Shown here: piece by piece, positions 1 to 9,350 of the stretch
Layout of the letters: every line of letters starts with the position of its first letter
How positions within the stretch are numbered: the stretch's first letter is position 1
Origin: Enterobacter sp. RIT418
GTDB taxonomy: Bacteria > Pseudomonadota > Gammaproteobacteria > Enterobacterales > Enterobacteriaceae
Assembly (NCBI RefSeq): GCF_003057745.1
Contig: NZ_QBJD02000014.1
Coordinates: 62,001-126,000 of the forward strand
Reading direction: 5' to 3'
DNA length: 64,000 nt
Program-made: the position numbers and the translations under genes
The notes under the pieces: model-generated
Told to the model about the DNA's origin: nothing
Database searches by the model: none
The model's input: only the letters and a program-made list of their open reading frames with translations

Positions 1-1105
1 GCAGGCGTATGGCGCGAAAGATCCGCTGCGCCTGGCGCGCGCGCTGGTGCAGCCGTTAATCCTGGCGGTGGGCGCAGGAATACTGATTGTCCTGCTGCGC
101 TCTCCGCTTATTGATTTAGCGCTGCATATCGTCGGCGGCAGCGAGGCGGTGCTTGAGCAGGCGAGGCGTTTTCTGGCGATCCGCTGGCTTAGCGCGCCCG
201 CGTCGCTGGCAAACCTCGTTTTGCTCGGGTGGCTGCTGGGCGTTCAGTATGCCCGCGCCCCGGTGATCCTGCTGGTGGTGGGCAACCTGCTTAATATCGT
301 CCTCGATCTGTGGCTGGTCATCGGCCTGCACATGAACGTGCAGGGAGCGGCTCTTGCGACGGTAGTGGCGGAGTACGGCACGCTTCTCATCGGATTAGGG
401 ATGGTCTGGCGCGTGCTGGCGATGCGCGGGATCCCGGTTGCGCTGCTGAAAAAGGCCTGGCGCGGCAATATTCGCAAGCTGCTGGCGCTCAACCGCGACA
501 TCATGCTGCGTTCGCTTCTGCTACAGCTGTGCTTTGGCGCGCTGACCGTCTACGGCGCGCGGCTTGGGCCTGAGATTGTCGCGGTTAATGCGGTTCTGAT
601 GACGCTGCTGACCTTTACGGCCTATGCGCTGGACGGCTTTGCCTATGCCGTTGAGGCGCACTCCGGTCAGGCCTATGGCGCAGGGAAAAGCGGCCAGCTG
701 CGCGACGTCTGGCGTGCCGCCTGTCGTCAGGCAGGGCTGGTAGCCCTCGCATTCGCAGTGGTTTACGCCGGTTTTGGCCAGTCAATCGTTGCCTTGCTTA
801 CCTCACTGCCCGCGCTGCGTGAACTGGCCGGTCATTACATCGTCTGGCAGGTGGTGTTGCCGGTGGTCGGCGTCTGGTGTTATCTGCTGGATGGCATGTT
901 TATCGGGGCAACGCGCGGGGCTGAAATGCGTAACAGCATGGCGGTAGCGGCGGTCGGGTTTGGCCTTACGTTGCTCACCGTTCCGTACCTGGGCAACCAT
1001 GGCCTATGGCTCGCGCTGGCCGTTTTTCTCTCCCTGCGCGGGCTGTCGCTGGCCTTTATCTGGCATCGCCACTGGCGCAACAACACCTGGTTTGTGTCTT
1101 CGTAA
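1..1105 (+). CDS. dinF: DinF, MATE-family efflux protein (5' end cut off by window)
   Basis: Inner-membrane MATE-type multidrug/sodium or proton antiporter. The reading frame is already open at base 2, so only the C-terminal 367 or so residues of a protein of about 440-460 are present; the first start-like codon at 47 is internal. The protein is a series of hydrophobic helices with short basic loops, as expected for the second half of a 12-helix MATE protein. In E. coli dinF follows lexA and is SOS-induced by read-through; lexA would lie just upstream of the window. yjbJ, zur and the genes beyond follow as in E. coli. Family and gene identity are secure; the substrate cannot be told from sequence. 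Confidence 0.93.
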   Translation, partial: QAYGAKDPLRLARALVQPLILAVGAGILIVLLRSPLIDLALHIVGGSEAVLEQARRFLAIRWLSAPASLANLVLLGWLLGVQYARAPVILLVVGNLLNIVLDLWLVIGLHMNVQGAALATVVAEYGTLLIGLGMVWRVLAMRGIPVALLKKAWRGNIRKLLALNRDIMLRSLLLQLCFGALTVYGARLGPEIVAVNAVLMTLLTFTAYALDGFAYAVEAHSGQAYGAGKSGQLRDVWRAACRQAGLVALAFAVVYAGFGQSIVALLTSLPALRELAGHYIVWQVVLPVVGVWCYLLDGMFIGATRGAEMRNSMAVAAVGFGLTLLTVPYLGNHGLWLALAVFLSLRGLSLAFIWHRHWRNNTWFVSS

Positions 1106-1233
1106 TCGTTGCGATGGTTAAAGATTCTGAATATGAAAACGGCCGCCGAATCCTTAACTACAATTATTATCACGTCCAGCAGAAAAGCACGTTACGGACG
1201 CTACTCAATGACGCTTAACACGAGGACACGATT

Positions 1234-1443
1234 ATGAATAAAGACGAAATCGGCGGCAACTGGAAGCAGTTTAAAGGTAAAGCGAAAGAACAGTGGGGTA
1301 AGCTGACGGACGATGATATGACCGTCATCGAAGGTAAGCGCGATCAGCTTGTCGGGAAAATTCAGGAACGTTACGGCTACGAGAAAGACAAAGCTGAAAC
1401 CGAAGTGAAAGACTGGGAAACCCGCAACGACTATCGTTGGTAA
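1234..1443 (+). CDS. yjbJ: YjbJ, CsbD-family stress protein
   Basis: A 69-residue, highly charged, glycine- and lysine-rich soluble protein starting MNKDEIGGNWKQFKGKAKEQ, the typical N-terminus of the CsbD/YjbJ family. Family members are abundant in stationary phase or under general stress; their biochemical role is unknown. A good ribosome site (GAGGA) precedes the ATG at 1234. It sits between dinF and zur as in E. coli and ends just before a hairpin terminator, so it is probably a separate transcription unit. Confidence 0.95.
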   Translation: MNKDEIGGNWKQFKGKAKEQWGKLTDDDMTVIEGKRDQLVGKIQERYGYEKDKAETEVKDWETRNDYRW

Positions 1444-1480
1444 CCCGGTAAACCCGCAGGTACAAGGATGTACTGTCAGA

Positions 1481-1504
1481 GGGCGGCGCTAAGCCGCCTT
1501 TTCT
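1481..1504 (+). terminator. Rho-independent terminator after yjbJ
   Basis: GGCGGC, a short GCTAA-type loop and GCCGCC are followed by TTTTCT. It lies between the convergent genes yjbJ and zur and ends just short of the zur stop codon. Confidence 0.8.
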
Positions 1505-1510
1505 GTATGC

Positions 1511-2026
1511 CTAGCGCGGTTTCTTCTTTACCAGAATGGAGTGATCGTGCTGGCAAGCATCCTGATGCTTACAGGATTCAACCTCCACGCAGGCTGAACA
1601 CAGGCCGTGCGCTTCAATCACATTATGCCGCAGGGCAAAGCCCATTCTGGCCGCCAGAGTTTGCATAATGTCCTCCACGCCTTCCGCGCCTTCTTCCTTT
1701 ACGGCGCCGCAGCGGTCGCAGATAAACATCGCTGACGTATGGGTTGGCTGGTCGAACAGGTGGCACAGCACGTAGCTGTTCGTGGATTCGACCTTATGCA
1801 CAAATCCTTGTTCCAGCAGAAAATCCAGCGCCCGATAAACGGTCGGCGGTTTCGCCTGCGGCTCGCTTTCGCGCAGCAGGTCGAGCAAATCGTACGCGCT
1901 GATGGCGCCCTGTTGCAGACTCATCAGGCGCAATACCTCAAGGCGCTGCGGGGTCAGGCGCACATTGCGTTGCGCGCACAGCTTTTCAGCTTGCGCTAAC
2001 AGCTCCTGCGTTGTGGTCTTATCCAT
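1511..2026 (-). CDS. zur: Zur, zinc-responsive Fur-family repressor
   Basis: A 171-residue Fur-family repressor of zinc uptake genes, the same length as E. coli Zur and nearly identical to it. The N-terminal winged helix (about 1-85) includes VRLTPQRLEVLRLM. The C-terminal dimerisation and metal domain carries CHLF, the pair CDRCGAVKEE, and the cysteine/histidine tail CSACVEVESCKH for structural and regulatory zinc. The lysine-rich end (VKKKPR) is also typical. It is transcribed towards yjbJ. The start at 2026 matches the E. coli start (MDKTTTQELLAQAEK). Confidence 0.97.
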   Translation of the reverse strand: MDKTTTQELLAQAEKLCAQRNVRLTPQRLEVLRLMSLQQGAISAYDLLDLLRESEPQAKPPTVYRALDFLLEQGFVHKVESTNSYVLCHLFDQPTHTSAMFICDRCGAVKEEGAEGVEDIMQTLAARMGFALRHNVIEAHGLCSACVEVESCKHQDACQHDHSILVKKKPR

Positions 2027-2140
2027 TGGGCACCTCGGATGACGTCAGTGAGAAAGACTCACTTTATCATGTTCTGCTTAAAACGCCGAGATCCGCCGGG
2101 CTGTGCTATACCTGACGCATCACATTCCGGGAAATGACCT

Positions 2141-2629
2141 ATGAAAAGACCTGACTGTATTCGGCACTGGCGCGACGTAGAAGGCGCAGATGACTCCACC
2201 TATCCAGACAGCGAGGAGCGTTTTTCCATCGGCGCGCCGCTGGCGCGTCAGCTGGGGCTGAGGCGAATGGGTATCCATCACGAGCGCCTCCCGCCCGGCC
2301 GACGCACCTCTTATCCGCATGCCGAAAGCGATGAAGAGGAATTTATCTACGTGCTGGAAGGCTATCCTGAAGCCTGGATCAACGGATATCTGTGGAAGCT
2401 GGAGCCGGGCGACAGCGTGGGGTTCCCAGCCGGAACGGGCGTTTGCCACACCTTTATCAATAATACCGACGAAGAGGTTCGCCTGCTGGTGGTTGGCGAA
2501 GCGAACAAAAAGCACAACCGCATCTACTATCCGCTTAACCCGGTGTATGCGGCAACGCGTGAGGACCGCTGGGTTGATCATCCTCCTCAGTTTTTTGGCC
2601 CGCACGACGGAAAACCTGGGCGAAAATAA
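2141..2629 (+). CDS. Cupin-domain protein
   Basis: A 162-residue soluble protein with one central cupin barrel. Cupin motif 1 is seen as YPHAESDEEEFIYVLEG (metal-ligand His and Glu), and motif 2 as GDSVGFPAGTGVCHTFIN, with a conserved proline and a histidine ligand. Conserved cupin_2 proteins of this size are widespread in proteobacteria and of unknown substrate; dioxygenase- or isomerase-like activity, or sugar binding, are possible. It is divergent from zur across a 114-bp gap. Whether Zur regulates it cannot be told; I saw no convincing Zur box. E. coli K-12 has yjbL/yjbM at this position instead. Confidence 0.8.
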   Translation: MKRPDCIRHWRDVEGADDSTYPDSEERFSIGAPLARQLGLRRMGIHHERLPPGRRTSYPHAESDEEEFIYVLEGYPEAWINGYLWKLEPGDSVGFPAGTGVCHTFINNTDEEVRLLVVGEANKKHNRIYYPLNPVYAATREDRWVDHPPQFFGPHDGKPGRK

Positions 2630-2800
2630 TTTCCTCTTCTATAAATATTGAGGGCCGTCACATATTACAACAGGCCGCACGGGAAATTTAACTTAGGGAA
2701 ATAGCGGGTCTTTTGCGTCTTATTCACAGCAATAGTTCGTCCCTGTCTGGGTGATAACAGACAGGGGTTAATTCATAACAAAATTTATGACGAGCATACT

Positions 2801-4111
2801 GTGAAAAAACATTTTAAATTTTCGATGGTTAGCATTGCTGTCTCCTTTTTTATGGCAAATCAGGCGGGAGCAGCCAATACCTGGGCGGAAGCGCGCAGCG
2901 ACGCGATGGGCGGTACGGGCGTTGCGGCGGGCAGCTACGGCAGCGGGGCGTTAATCAACCCGGCGCTGCTGGCGAAAGCGAAGCCTGATGATGATGTATC
3001 GGTGATCTTGCCTTCAGTCGGCGCGCAAATTACCGACAAGGACAATCTTCAGGACGAGATTGATAACATCAACGACAAAATCAATCACTATAAGGACGTG
3101 GTGGACAGCCTTACCCCTGGCGAAATCATTACCAACCCGTTAGGTTCAATCAACCAGTTCCAGGGCGCAGCGAAAGATCTCGCTGATGAACTCGACTACC
3201 TCAACGGGAAAACCGCCCGCGCCACGGCGGGCGCGGGAATTGCGGTGAGCATTCCTAACGATGTGTTGTCAGTGGCCTTTATGGCGAAAGGCTATGCCCA
3301 CGGGCGGGTCAGTTCTTCAATCGATCCGCAGGATATTGATTACCTGCGCGGTATTCAAAACAGCGATCTCGTGGCGGCAGGCGTAGCGCTGGATGCTGCG
3401 CTCAACGGCACGGACCAAATTACCAAAAATCTCAACTCAACGGCGTCTGGCCGGGCGGCGATTGTCTCCGACTACGGCATTGCCGTTGCCCGTCAGTTTG
3501 ACCTGGGTGGCGTGCCGGTATCCGTGGGCGTGACGCCGAAGCTGCAGAAAACCTGGGTTTATAACTACACCACGTCCATTTACGATTACGACAGCAATAA
3601 ATGGAACGATAGCCGCTACCGCACTGACGATACGGGCTTTAACGTTGACGCCGGTATTGCAGCTGATTTCGGTGAACACTGGACGGTAGGCCTGAGCGGG
3701 CAAAACCTGATGTCGCGCGACATCGATACAAAAGATGTCCGTATCCGCAACGGGCGCACGGGCGAAGTGGTGAGCTATAAAGATACGTATCAGATCCGTC
3801 CGCTGGTGACCGCCGGTGCGGCCTGGCACAACGATCTCGTGACCTTAACCGCCGACGGCGATCTCACCGAAACCAAAGGCTTCAAGAGCGAAGATACCTC
3901 GCAGTACGCGGGCGTCGGTGCCGAGATTACGCCGCTAAGCTGGCTGGCCGTGCGTGCCGGTTTCCGGGCGGATATGAAAGGAAACGACAGCAACGTCTTT
4001 ACCGGCGGCCTCGGCTTCGCGCCGTTCAACACGGTCCACGTAGACCTGATGGGCCTGTACGGTGAAGACGAAACCTGGGGCGCAGGCGCGCAGCTCAGCA
4101 TGACGTTTTAA
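2801..4111 (+). CDS. FadL/TraF-type outer-membrane beta-barrel protein
   Basis: A 436-residue protein with a GTG start and a clear Sec signal peptide cleaved near NQAGA/ANTW. The mature protein begins WAEARSDAMGGTGVAAGSYGSGALINPALLA, the pattern shared by FadL/OmpP1-like barrels and the family labelled conjugal transfer protein TraF. The rest alternates beta-strand-like segments and ends in an aromatic-rich strand finishing SMTF, as outer-membrane barrels do. A charged helical insert lies around residues 80-130. Despite the family label there is no conjugation gene nearby, so a transport or adhesion-like envelope role is more likely. It has its own strong terminator and is probably monocistronic. 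Confidence 0.75.
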   Translation: MKKHFKFSMVSIAVSFFMANQAGAANTWAEARSDAMGGTGVAAGSYGSGALINPALLAKAKPDDDVSVILPSVGAQITDKDNLQDEIDNINDKINHYKDVVDSLTPGEIITNPLGSINQFQGAAKDLADELDYLNGKTARATAGAGIAVSIPNDVLSVAFMAKGYAHGRVSSSIDPQDIDYLRGIQNSDLVAAGVALDAALNGTDQITKNLNSTASGRAAIVSDYGIAVARQFDLGGVPVSVGVTPKLQKTWVYNYTTSIYDYDSNKWNDSRYRTDDTGFNVDAGIAADFGEHWTVGLSGQNLMSRDIDTKDVRIRNGRTGEVVSYKDTYQIRPLVTAGAAWHNDLVTLTADGDLTETKGFKSEDTSQYAGVGAEITPLSWLAVRAGFRADMKGNDSNVFTGGLGFAPFNTVHVDLMGLYGEDETWGAGAQLSMTF

Positions 4112-4117
4112 AGTGCA

Positions 4118-4147
4118 CCGGAGGCGCTGCGCCTCCGGCTTTTCTTT
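4118..4147 (+). terminator. Rho-independent terminator after the TraF-like gene
   Basis: A perfect 9-bp stem, CCGGAGGCG and CGCCTCCGG around a CTG loop, is followed by CTTTTCTTT. It begins seven bases after the stop codon. Confidence 0.9.
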
Positions 4148-4193
4148 GTGCTATAGTAGCGCCCCTTTTCCACCAGATGCTTAAAACTTCGCC

Positions 4194-5189
4194 ATGTCGT
4201 CAGAATTACAGACCGCTTTCCCTGCACACCGTTTCTCCATTGCGCCGATGCTCGACTGGACGGACAGACACTGCCGCTTTTTCCTGCGCCAGCTCTCCCG
4301 CCACACGCTGCTGTACACCGAAATGGTGACCACCGGGGCGATTATTCACGGTAAGGGCGACTACCTGGCGTATAGCGAAGAAGAGCATCCGGTTGCGCTG
4401 CAGCTTGGCGGCAGCGATCCGGCGGCCCTGGCGCAGTGCGCGAAGCTCGCTGAAGCGCGCGGCTATGACGAGATCAACCTTAACGTCGGCTGTCCGTCCG
4501 ACCGCGTGCAAAACGGCATGTTCGGCGCGTGCCTGATGGGCAACGCGCCGCTGGTTGCTGACTGCATCAAAGCCATGCGCGACGTGGTGTCCATTCCGGT
4601 GACGGTGAAAACCCGCATCGGCATCGACGACCAGGACAGCTACGCGTTTCTGTGCGATTTCATCGACACGGTTTCAGGGAAGGGCGAGTGCGAGATGTTC
4701 ATCATCCACGCGCGCAAAGCCTGGCTTTCCGGCCTGAGCCCGAAAGAGAACCGCGAGATCCCGCCGCTGGACTACCCGCGCGTGTACCAGCTGAAGCGTG
4801 ACTTCCCGCATCTGACGATGTCGATTAACGGCGGCATTAAATCGCTTGAAGAGGCCAAGGCGCACCTGGCGCACATGGACGGCGTGATGGTAGGCCGCGA
4901 GGCGTATCAAAATCCGGGCATTCTGGCGACGGTGGATCGTGAAATCTATGGCGTCGAGGGCGCTGATACTGACCCCGTATCCGTGGTGCGCGCCATGTAC
5001 CCGTACATTGAGCGCGAGCTGAGCAACGGCACTTATCTCGGCCACATTACCCGCCATATGTTGGGCCTGTTCCAGGGCATACCGGGGGCGCGCCAGTGGC
5101 GTCGCTACCTGAGCGAGAACGCGCACAAGGCGGGGGCGGACATCGAAGTGCTTGAACACGCGCTGCGTCTGGTTGCCGACAAGCGCTAA
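4194..5189 (+). CDS. dusA: DusA, tRNA-dihydrouridine(20/20a) synthase
   Basis: FMN-dependent enzyme that reduces uridine 20/20a in the tRNA D-loop. The 331-residue protein is nearly identical to E. coli DusA through the TIM barrel: [19 protein letters not shown] near the N-terminus, the catalytic-cysteine loop [20 protein letters not shown], the FMN-binding [11 protein letters not shown] and the [13 protein letters not shown] segment. The last third is the helical tRNA-binding domain ([19 protein letters not shown]). The N-terminus is shorter and differs from E. coli, as is common in this gene. It ends 29 nt before a terminator. Confidence 0.98.
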   Translation: MSSELQTAFPAHRFSIAPMLDWTDRHCRFFLRQLSRHTLLYTEMVTTGAIIHGKGDYLAYSEEEHPVALQLGGSDPAALAQCAKLAEARGYDEINLNVGCPSDRVQNGMFGACLMGNAPLVADCIKAMRDVVSIPVTVKTRIGIDDQDSYAFLCDFIDTVSGKGECEMFIIHARKAWLSGLSPKENREIPPLDYPRVYQLKRDFPHLTMSINGGIKSLEEAKAHLAHMDGVMVGREAYQNPGILATVDREIYGVEGADTDPVSVVRAMYPYIERELSNGTYLGHITRHMLGLFQGIPGARQWRRYLSENAHKAGADIEVLEHALRLVADKR

Positions 5190-5218
5190 ATTTCGCTAAA
5201 AGATCGTCAAATTCACCA

Positions 5219-5252
5219 CGCCCTGCACAACGTTGCGGGGCGTTTTGCTTTT
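5219..5252 (+). terminator. Rho-independent terminator after dusA
   Basis: CGCCCTGC pairs with GCGGGGCG (one G-T pair) around ACAACGTT, followed by TTTTGCTTTT. Confidence 0.75.
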
Positions 5253-5270
5253 AGAACAACGAGTTATTTT

Positions 5271-5287
5271 TGGCGCGATTCTTGTAA
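5271..5287 (+). promoter_or_regulatory. Candidate sigma-54 promoter of pspG
   Basis: TGGCGCG, four bases, TTGTAA: a -24/-12 element with the right spacing but a GT instead of GC at -12. It lies about 40 bp before the pspG start. E. coli pspG is known to be transcribed by sigma-54 RNA polymerase with PspF, which supports the call. Confidence 0.6.
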
Positions 5288-5326
5288 TGACAACGGTATC
5301 ATTCGGGATACGCGTGGGAGAGAACC

Positions 5327-5569
5327 ATGTTAGAACTGCTTTTTGTGATTGGCTTTTTCATGATGCTGCTGGTGACGGGCGTTTCGCTGTTCGGCATTCT
5401 GGCCGCCATCGTCGTGGCGACGGTAGTGATGTTTATCGGTGGCCTGTTTGCCCTGACGATTAAGCTGCTGCCGTGGCTCCTGCTGGCGGTTGCCGTGGTG
5501 TGGGTAATACGGGCGATTAAATCGCCAAAACTTCCTACTTATCAGCGTAATAACCGATTCCGTTACTAA
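5327..5569 (+). CDS. pspG: PspG, phage-shock inner-membrane protein
   Basis: An 80-residue, very hydrophobic protein beginning MLELLFVIGFFMMLLVTGVS, with two to three membrane segments in the first 60 residues and a short basic tail (KSPKLPTYQRNNRFRY). It is an effector of the phage-shock response to inner-membrane stress and a PspF/sigma-54 target unlinked to the main psp operon. Position between dusA and qorA is as in E. coli. The start at 5327 has GGGAGAGAACC as ribosome site. Confidence 0.95.
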   Translation: MLELLFVIGFFMMLLVTGVSLFGILAAIVVATVVMFIGGLFALTIKLLPWLLLAVAVVWVIRAIKSPKLPTYQRNNRFRY

Positions 5570-5717
5570 GGTATTGAGGGGTTCGTCACATACCTGCAAC
5601 TTTTCCGGCAGCGCGGCTAAGAACAGAATAGGATTTACTTATCGAATCTGTCACTATGTCTGCCGCTACAGAATTCATCGAGCTGTACCCTACATACGGC
5701 CGAACTAAAAAAAGAAA

Positions 5718-5748
5718 GGGCTTCCCACGGGAAGCCCAATTTCTTTTT
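5718..5748. terminator. Bidirectional terminator between pspG and qorA
   Basis: GGGCTTCC and GGAAGCCC around CACG, preceded by an A-rich run (AAAAAAAGAAA) and followed by AATTTCTTTTT. It therefore serves pspG on the plus strand and qorA, ending at 5754, on the minus strand. The 5570-5717 stretch before it has no supported gene. Confidence 0.85.
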
Positions 5749-5753
5749 AGGGC

Positions 5754-6737
5754 CTAGGGGAGCAGCAGGCTCGATCCCTGCGTCGCCCGGCTTTCCAGCA
5801 CCTCATGCGCGCGCTGCGCCTCGGTCAGCGGGTACTTCTGCGCATCCGCCACGTCCACTTTAATCACGCCGCTGGCGATCAGCGAAAACAGTTCGTTGCT
5901 GGCCTCTTCCAGCTCTTCCCGACAGGTGATGTAGCCCTGCAGGGAAGGACGCGTGACGTACAGCGACCCTTTCTGATTAAGAATGCCCAAATTCACGCCG
6001 GTCACCGCGCCTGACGCGTTGCCGAAGCTCACCATCAGGCCGCGGCGCTGCAGGCAGTCCAGCGACGATTCCCAGGTGTCTTTACCCACCGAGTCATACA
6101 CTACGCGCACCTTCTTCCCGCTGGTGATCTCCTTAAGGCGTTCGACGATGCTCTCTTCACGGTAGTTAATGACCTGCCAGGCGCCTGCGTCGAGCGCCCG
6201 CTGCGCCTTCTGCGCGCTGCCCACGGTGCCGATCAGCTTCGCGCCCAGCGCTTTCGCCCACTGGCAGGCGATCAGCCCGACGCCGCCCGCGGCCGCGTGG
6301 AACAGGAACTGCTCGTCGGGTTTAATTTCGTAGGTTTTGCGCAGCAGGTAATAGACCGTCAGCCCTTTCAGGAACGAGGCGGCGGCCTGTTCAAAGGAGA
6401 TAGCATTCGGCAGCAGGGCGGCTTTATCCGCCGGGACGTTATGAACGGAGCTGTAGGCGCCCAGGGCAGATTGCGCATACACCACGCGATCGCCTTCTTT
6501 AATGTGCTTAACGGCGCTGCCCACTTTCATCACCACGCCTGCCGCCTCGGTTCCCAGCCCGCTCGGCATCGACGGCGGCGGATAGAGGCCGCTGCGAATG
6601 TAGGTATCAATGTAGTTGATACCGATAGCTTTGTTTTCGACCTGAACCTCGTTTTCGCCAGGCGCGGCGGGGGTAAACTCCACCGCTTTCAGTACGTCTG
6701 GCCCACCATGCTTCTGAAATTCAATGCGCGTTGCCAT
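5754..6737 (-). CDS. qorA: QorA, NADPH-dependent quinone oxidoreductase
   Basis: A 327-residue zinc-independent medium-chain dehydrogenase, the same length as E. coli QorA. The N-terminal GroES-like domain includes GTEAAGVVMKVGSAVKHIKEGDRV. The Rossmann domain starts near residue 148 with AAAGGVGLIACQWAKALGA, followed by the NADPH-binding region IGTVGSAQKA. It catalyses one-electron quinone reduction. It is divergent from dnaB across a 66-bp gap. Confidence 0.97.
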   Translation of the reverse strand: MATRIEFQKHGGPDVLKAVEFTPAAPGENEVQVENKAIGINYIDTYIRSGLYPPPSMPSGLGTEAAGVVMKVGSAVKHIKEGDRVVYAQSALGAYSSVHNVPADKAALLPNAISFEQAAASFLKGLTVYYLLRKTYEIKPDEQFLFHAAAGGVGLIACQWAKALGAKLIGTVGSAQKAQRALDAGAWQVINYREESIVERLKEITSGKKVRVVYDSVGKDTWESSLDCLQRRGLMVSFGNASGAVTGVNLGILNQKGSLYVTRPSLQGYITCREELEEASNELFSLIASGVIKVDVADAQKYPLTEAQRAHEVLESRATQGSSLLLP

Positions 6738-6803
6738 GCTCCCTCCGTAAGAAAAATATGGTAATCTTTCGACCCACTCTTTATCTCGGTAACTCCATTC
6801 ACT

Positions 6804-8216
6804 ATGGCAGGAAACAAACCCTTCAACAAACAGACTGAGCCACGCGACCGTGATTTCCAGGTTGCCGGGCTAAAAGTCCCGCCGCACTCGATTGAAGCGG
6901 AACAGTCGGTGTTGGGCGGTTTAATGCTGGATAACGAACGCTGGGACGACGTCGCCGAGCGCGTCGTGGCGGAAGATTTTTACACCCGCCCGCATCGCCA
7001 CATTTTCACCGAAATGGCGCGTCTGCAGGAGTCCGGCAGCCCGATTGACCTGATCACGCTGGCGGAATCGCTGGAGCGTCTGGGGCAACTCGACAGCTGC
7101 GGTGGCTTCGCCTATCTGGCAGAACTGTCGAAAAATACGCCAAGTGCGGCAAACATCAGCGCCTACGCCGACATCGTGCGCGAACGCGCGGTGGTGCGTG
7201 AGATGATCTCGGTGGCGAATGAGATCGCCGAAGCGGGCTTCGATCCGCAGGGGCGCACCAGCGAAGATCTGCTCGATCTCGCCGAGTCCCGCGTCTTTAA
7301 AATCGCCGAAAGCCGCGCGAATAAGGACGAAGGCCCGAAAAACATCGCCGACGTGCTCGACGCCACCGTTGCGCGTATCGAACAGCTGTTCCAGCAGCCG
7401 CACGACGGCGTCACCGGCGTCAACACCGGCTATGACGATCTCAATAAGAAAACCGCGGGCCTACAGCCCTCGGATCTGATTATCGTTGCGGCGCGTCCGT
7501 CGATGGGTAAAACCACCTTTGCGATGAACCTCGTTGAAAACGCGGCGATGCTTCAGGATAAGCCTGTGCTGATTTTCAGCCTTGAGATGCCCTCAGAGCA
7601 GATCATGATGCGTTCCCTGGCGTCGCTGTCGCGCGTCGACCAGACCCGTATTCGTACCGGCCAGCTCGACGACGAGGACTGGGCGCGCATCTCCGGCACC
7701 ATGGGCATTCTGCTGGAAAAACGCAACATCTACATTGATGACTCCTCCGGCCTGACGCCAACGGAAGTGCGCTCCCGCGCGCGCCGCATCGCGCGCGAGC
7801 ACGGCGGCATCGGCCTGATCATGATCGACTACCTTCAGCTGATGCGCGTCCCGTCACTCTCCGACAACCGTACGCTGGAAATCGCCGAGATCTCCCGCTC
7901 GCTTAAGGCGCTGGCAAAGGAGCTGCACGTGCCGGTGGTGGCGCTGTCGCAGCTTAACCGCTCCCTGGAACAACGTGCCGACAAGCGTCCGGTCAACTCC
8001 GACCTGCGTGAGTCTGGCTCCATCGAGCAGGATGCCGACTTAATCATGTTCATCTACCGTGATGAGGTTTATCACGAGAACAGCGACCTGAAAGGGATCG
8101 CCGAAATTATCATTGGTAAGCAGCGTAACGGCCCGATCGGGACGGTGCGTCTGACCTTTAACGGACAATGGTCGCGCTTTGATAACTATGCGGGACCGCA
8201 GTACGACGACGAATAA
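6804..8216 (+). CDS. dnaB: DnaB, replicative helicase
   Basis: Hexameric 5'-3' DNA helicase of the replication fork, 470 residues versus 471 in E. coli. The N-terminal collar domain (about 25-170) starts [20 protein letters not shown]. The RecA-like C-terminal domain carries the Walker [10 protein letters not shown] near residue 230, Walker [11 protein letters not shown], and the arginine-finger region [20 protein letters not shown]. It is followed after 8 nt by alr, probably co-transcribed. Confidence 0.98.
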   Translation: MAGNKPFNKQTEPRDRDFQVAGLKVPPHSIEAEQSVLGGLMLDNERWDDVAERVVAEDFYTRPHRHIFTEMARLQESGSPIDLITLAESLERLGQLDSCGGFAYLAELSKNTPSAANISAYADIVRERAVVREMISVANEIAEAGFDPQGRTSEDLLDLAESRVFKIAESRANKDEGPKNIADVLDATVARIEQLFQQPHDGVTGVNTGYDDLNKKTAGLQPSDLIIVAARPSMGKTTFAMNLVENAAMLQDKPVLIFSLEMPSEQIMMRSLASLSRVDQTRIRTGQLDDEDWARISGTMGILLEKRNIYIDDSSGLTPTEVRSRARRIAREHGGIGLIMIDYLQLMRVPSLSDNRTLEIAEISRSLKALAKELHVPVVALSQLNRSLEQRADKRPVNSDLRESGSIEQDADLIMFIYRDEVYHENSDLKGIAEIIIGKQRNGPIGTVRLTFNGQWSRFDNYAGPQYDDE

Positions 8217-8224
8217 GGATTCAC

Positions 8225-9304
8225 ATGCAAGCGGCAACTGTTGTTATTAACCGCCGCGCTCTGCGACACAACCTGCAACGTCTGCGAGAACTGGCGCCCG
8301 CCAGCAGGCTCGTTGCAGTCGTGAAAGCGAACGCTTACGGACACGGTCTTCTTGAGACCGCGCGAACGCTCCCCGATGCCGACGCCTTTGGCGTCGCCCG
8401 TCTTGAAGAAGCCCTCCGCCTGCGCGCGGGCGGGATTACCCAGCCGATCCTGCTGCTCGAAGGCTTTTTTGAAGCATCGGACCTGCCGACCATCGCGGAT
8501 CAACATCTGCACACCGCGGTGCACAACGAAGAGCAGCTGGCCGCGCTGGAAACCGCCGAGCTGAGCGAGCCGGTGACCGTCTGGATGAAGCTCGACACCG
8601 GCATGCACCGCCTGGGCGTGCGCCCGGAAAAGGCGGAGGCGTTTTATCAGCGCCTGTGCCAGTGCAAAAACGTGCGCCAGCCGGTGAATATCGTCAGCCA
8701 TTTTGCCCGCGCGGACGAGCCAGAGTGCGGGGCGACCGAGCAGCAGCTTGATATCTTCAACACCTTCTGCGAAGGCAAGCCCGGCGCGCGCTCGATTGCC
8801 GCGTCCGGCGGCATTCTGCTGTGGCCGCAGTCGCACTTCGACTGGGCGCGCCCGGGGATTATTCTTTACGGCGTATCGCCGCTGGAGAACAAGCCGTGGG
8901 GGCCAGACTTTGGCTTCCAGCCGGTGATGTCGCTGGTGTCTAACCTGATCGCCGTGCGCGATCACAAGGCGGGCGAGCCGGTGGGCTACGGCGGCACGTG
9001 GACCAGCGAGCGCGATACGCGTCTCGGCGTCGTCGCGATGGGCTACGGTGATGGCTATCCGCGCGCGGCACCGTCCGGCACGCCGGTGCTGGTCAACGGC
9101 CGTGAAGCGAAGATTGTCGGCCGCGTGGCGATGGACATGATCTGCGTTGACCTGGGGCCAGAGGCGCAGGACAAGGCGGGCGATCCGGTGGTGATGTGGG
9201 GTGAAGGGCTGCCCGTTGAACGCATTGCTGAAATGACGGGAGTGAGTGCTTACGAACTTATTACCCGACTGACGTCGCGCGTGGCGATGAAGTACGTCGA
9301 CTAA
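8225..9304 (+). CDS. alr: Alr, biosynthetic alanine racemase
   Basis: PLP enzyme that makes D-alanine for peptidoglycan. In the 359-residue protein the PLP lysine is Lys34 in [26 protein letters not shown] lies further on in the barrel, and MGYGDGYPR and [13 protein letters not shown] lie in the C-terminal beta domain and active-site entrance. The ATG has AAGGA upstream. It follows dnaB closely, as in E. coli. In E. coli tyrB follows directly, whereas here about 4.7 kb of accessory DNA intervenes. Confidence 0.98.
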   Translation: MQAATVVINRRALRHNLQRLRELAPASRLVAVVKANAYGHGLLETARTLPDADAFGVARLEEALRLRAGGITQPILLLEGFFEASDLPTIADQHLHTAVHNEEQLAALETAELSEPVTVWMKLDTGMHRLGVRPEKAEAFYQRLCQCKNVRQPVNIVSHFARADEPECGATEQQLDIFNTFCEGKPGARSIAASGGILLWPQSHFDWARPGIILYGVSPLENKPWGPDFGFQPVMSLVSNLIAVRDHKAGEPVGYGGTWTSERDTRLGVVAMGYGDGYPRAAPSGTPVLVNGREAKIVGRVAMDMICVDLGPEAQDKAGDPVVMWGEGLPVERIAEMTGVSAYELITRLTSRVAMKYVD

Positions 9305-9350
9305 GCCAGGGGCGGCGTCGCAGAGCGCGGGCCGCCCGAAAGTTTACCCG

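Noticed and set aside
5656-5757. 33-codon frame between pspG and qorA (MSAATEFIELYPTYG...)
   Set aside because: No ribosome site, and its end runs through a bidirectional terminator.
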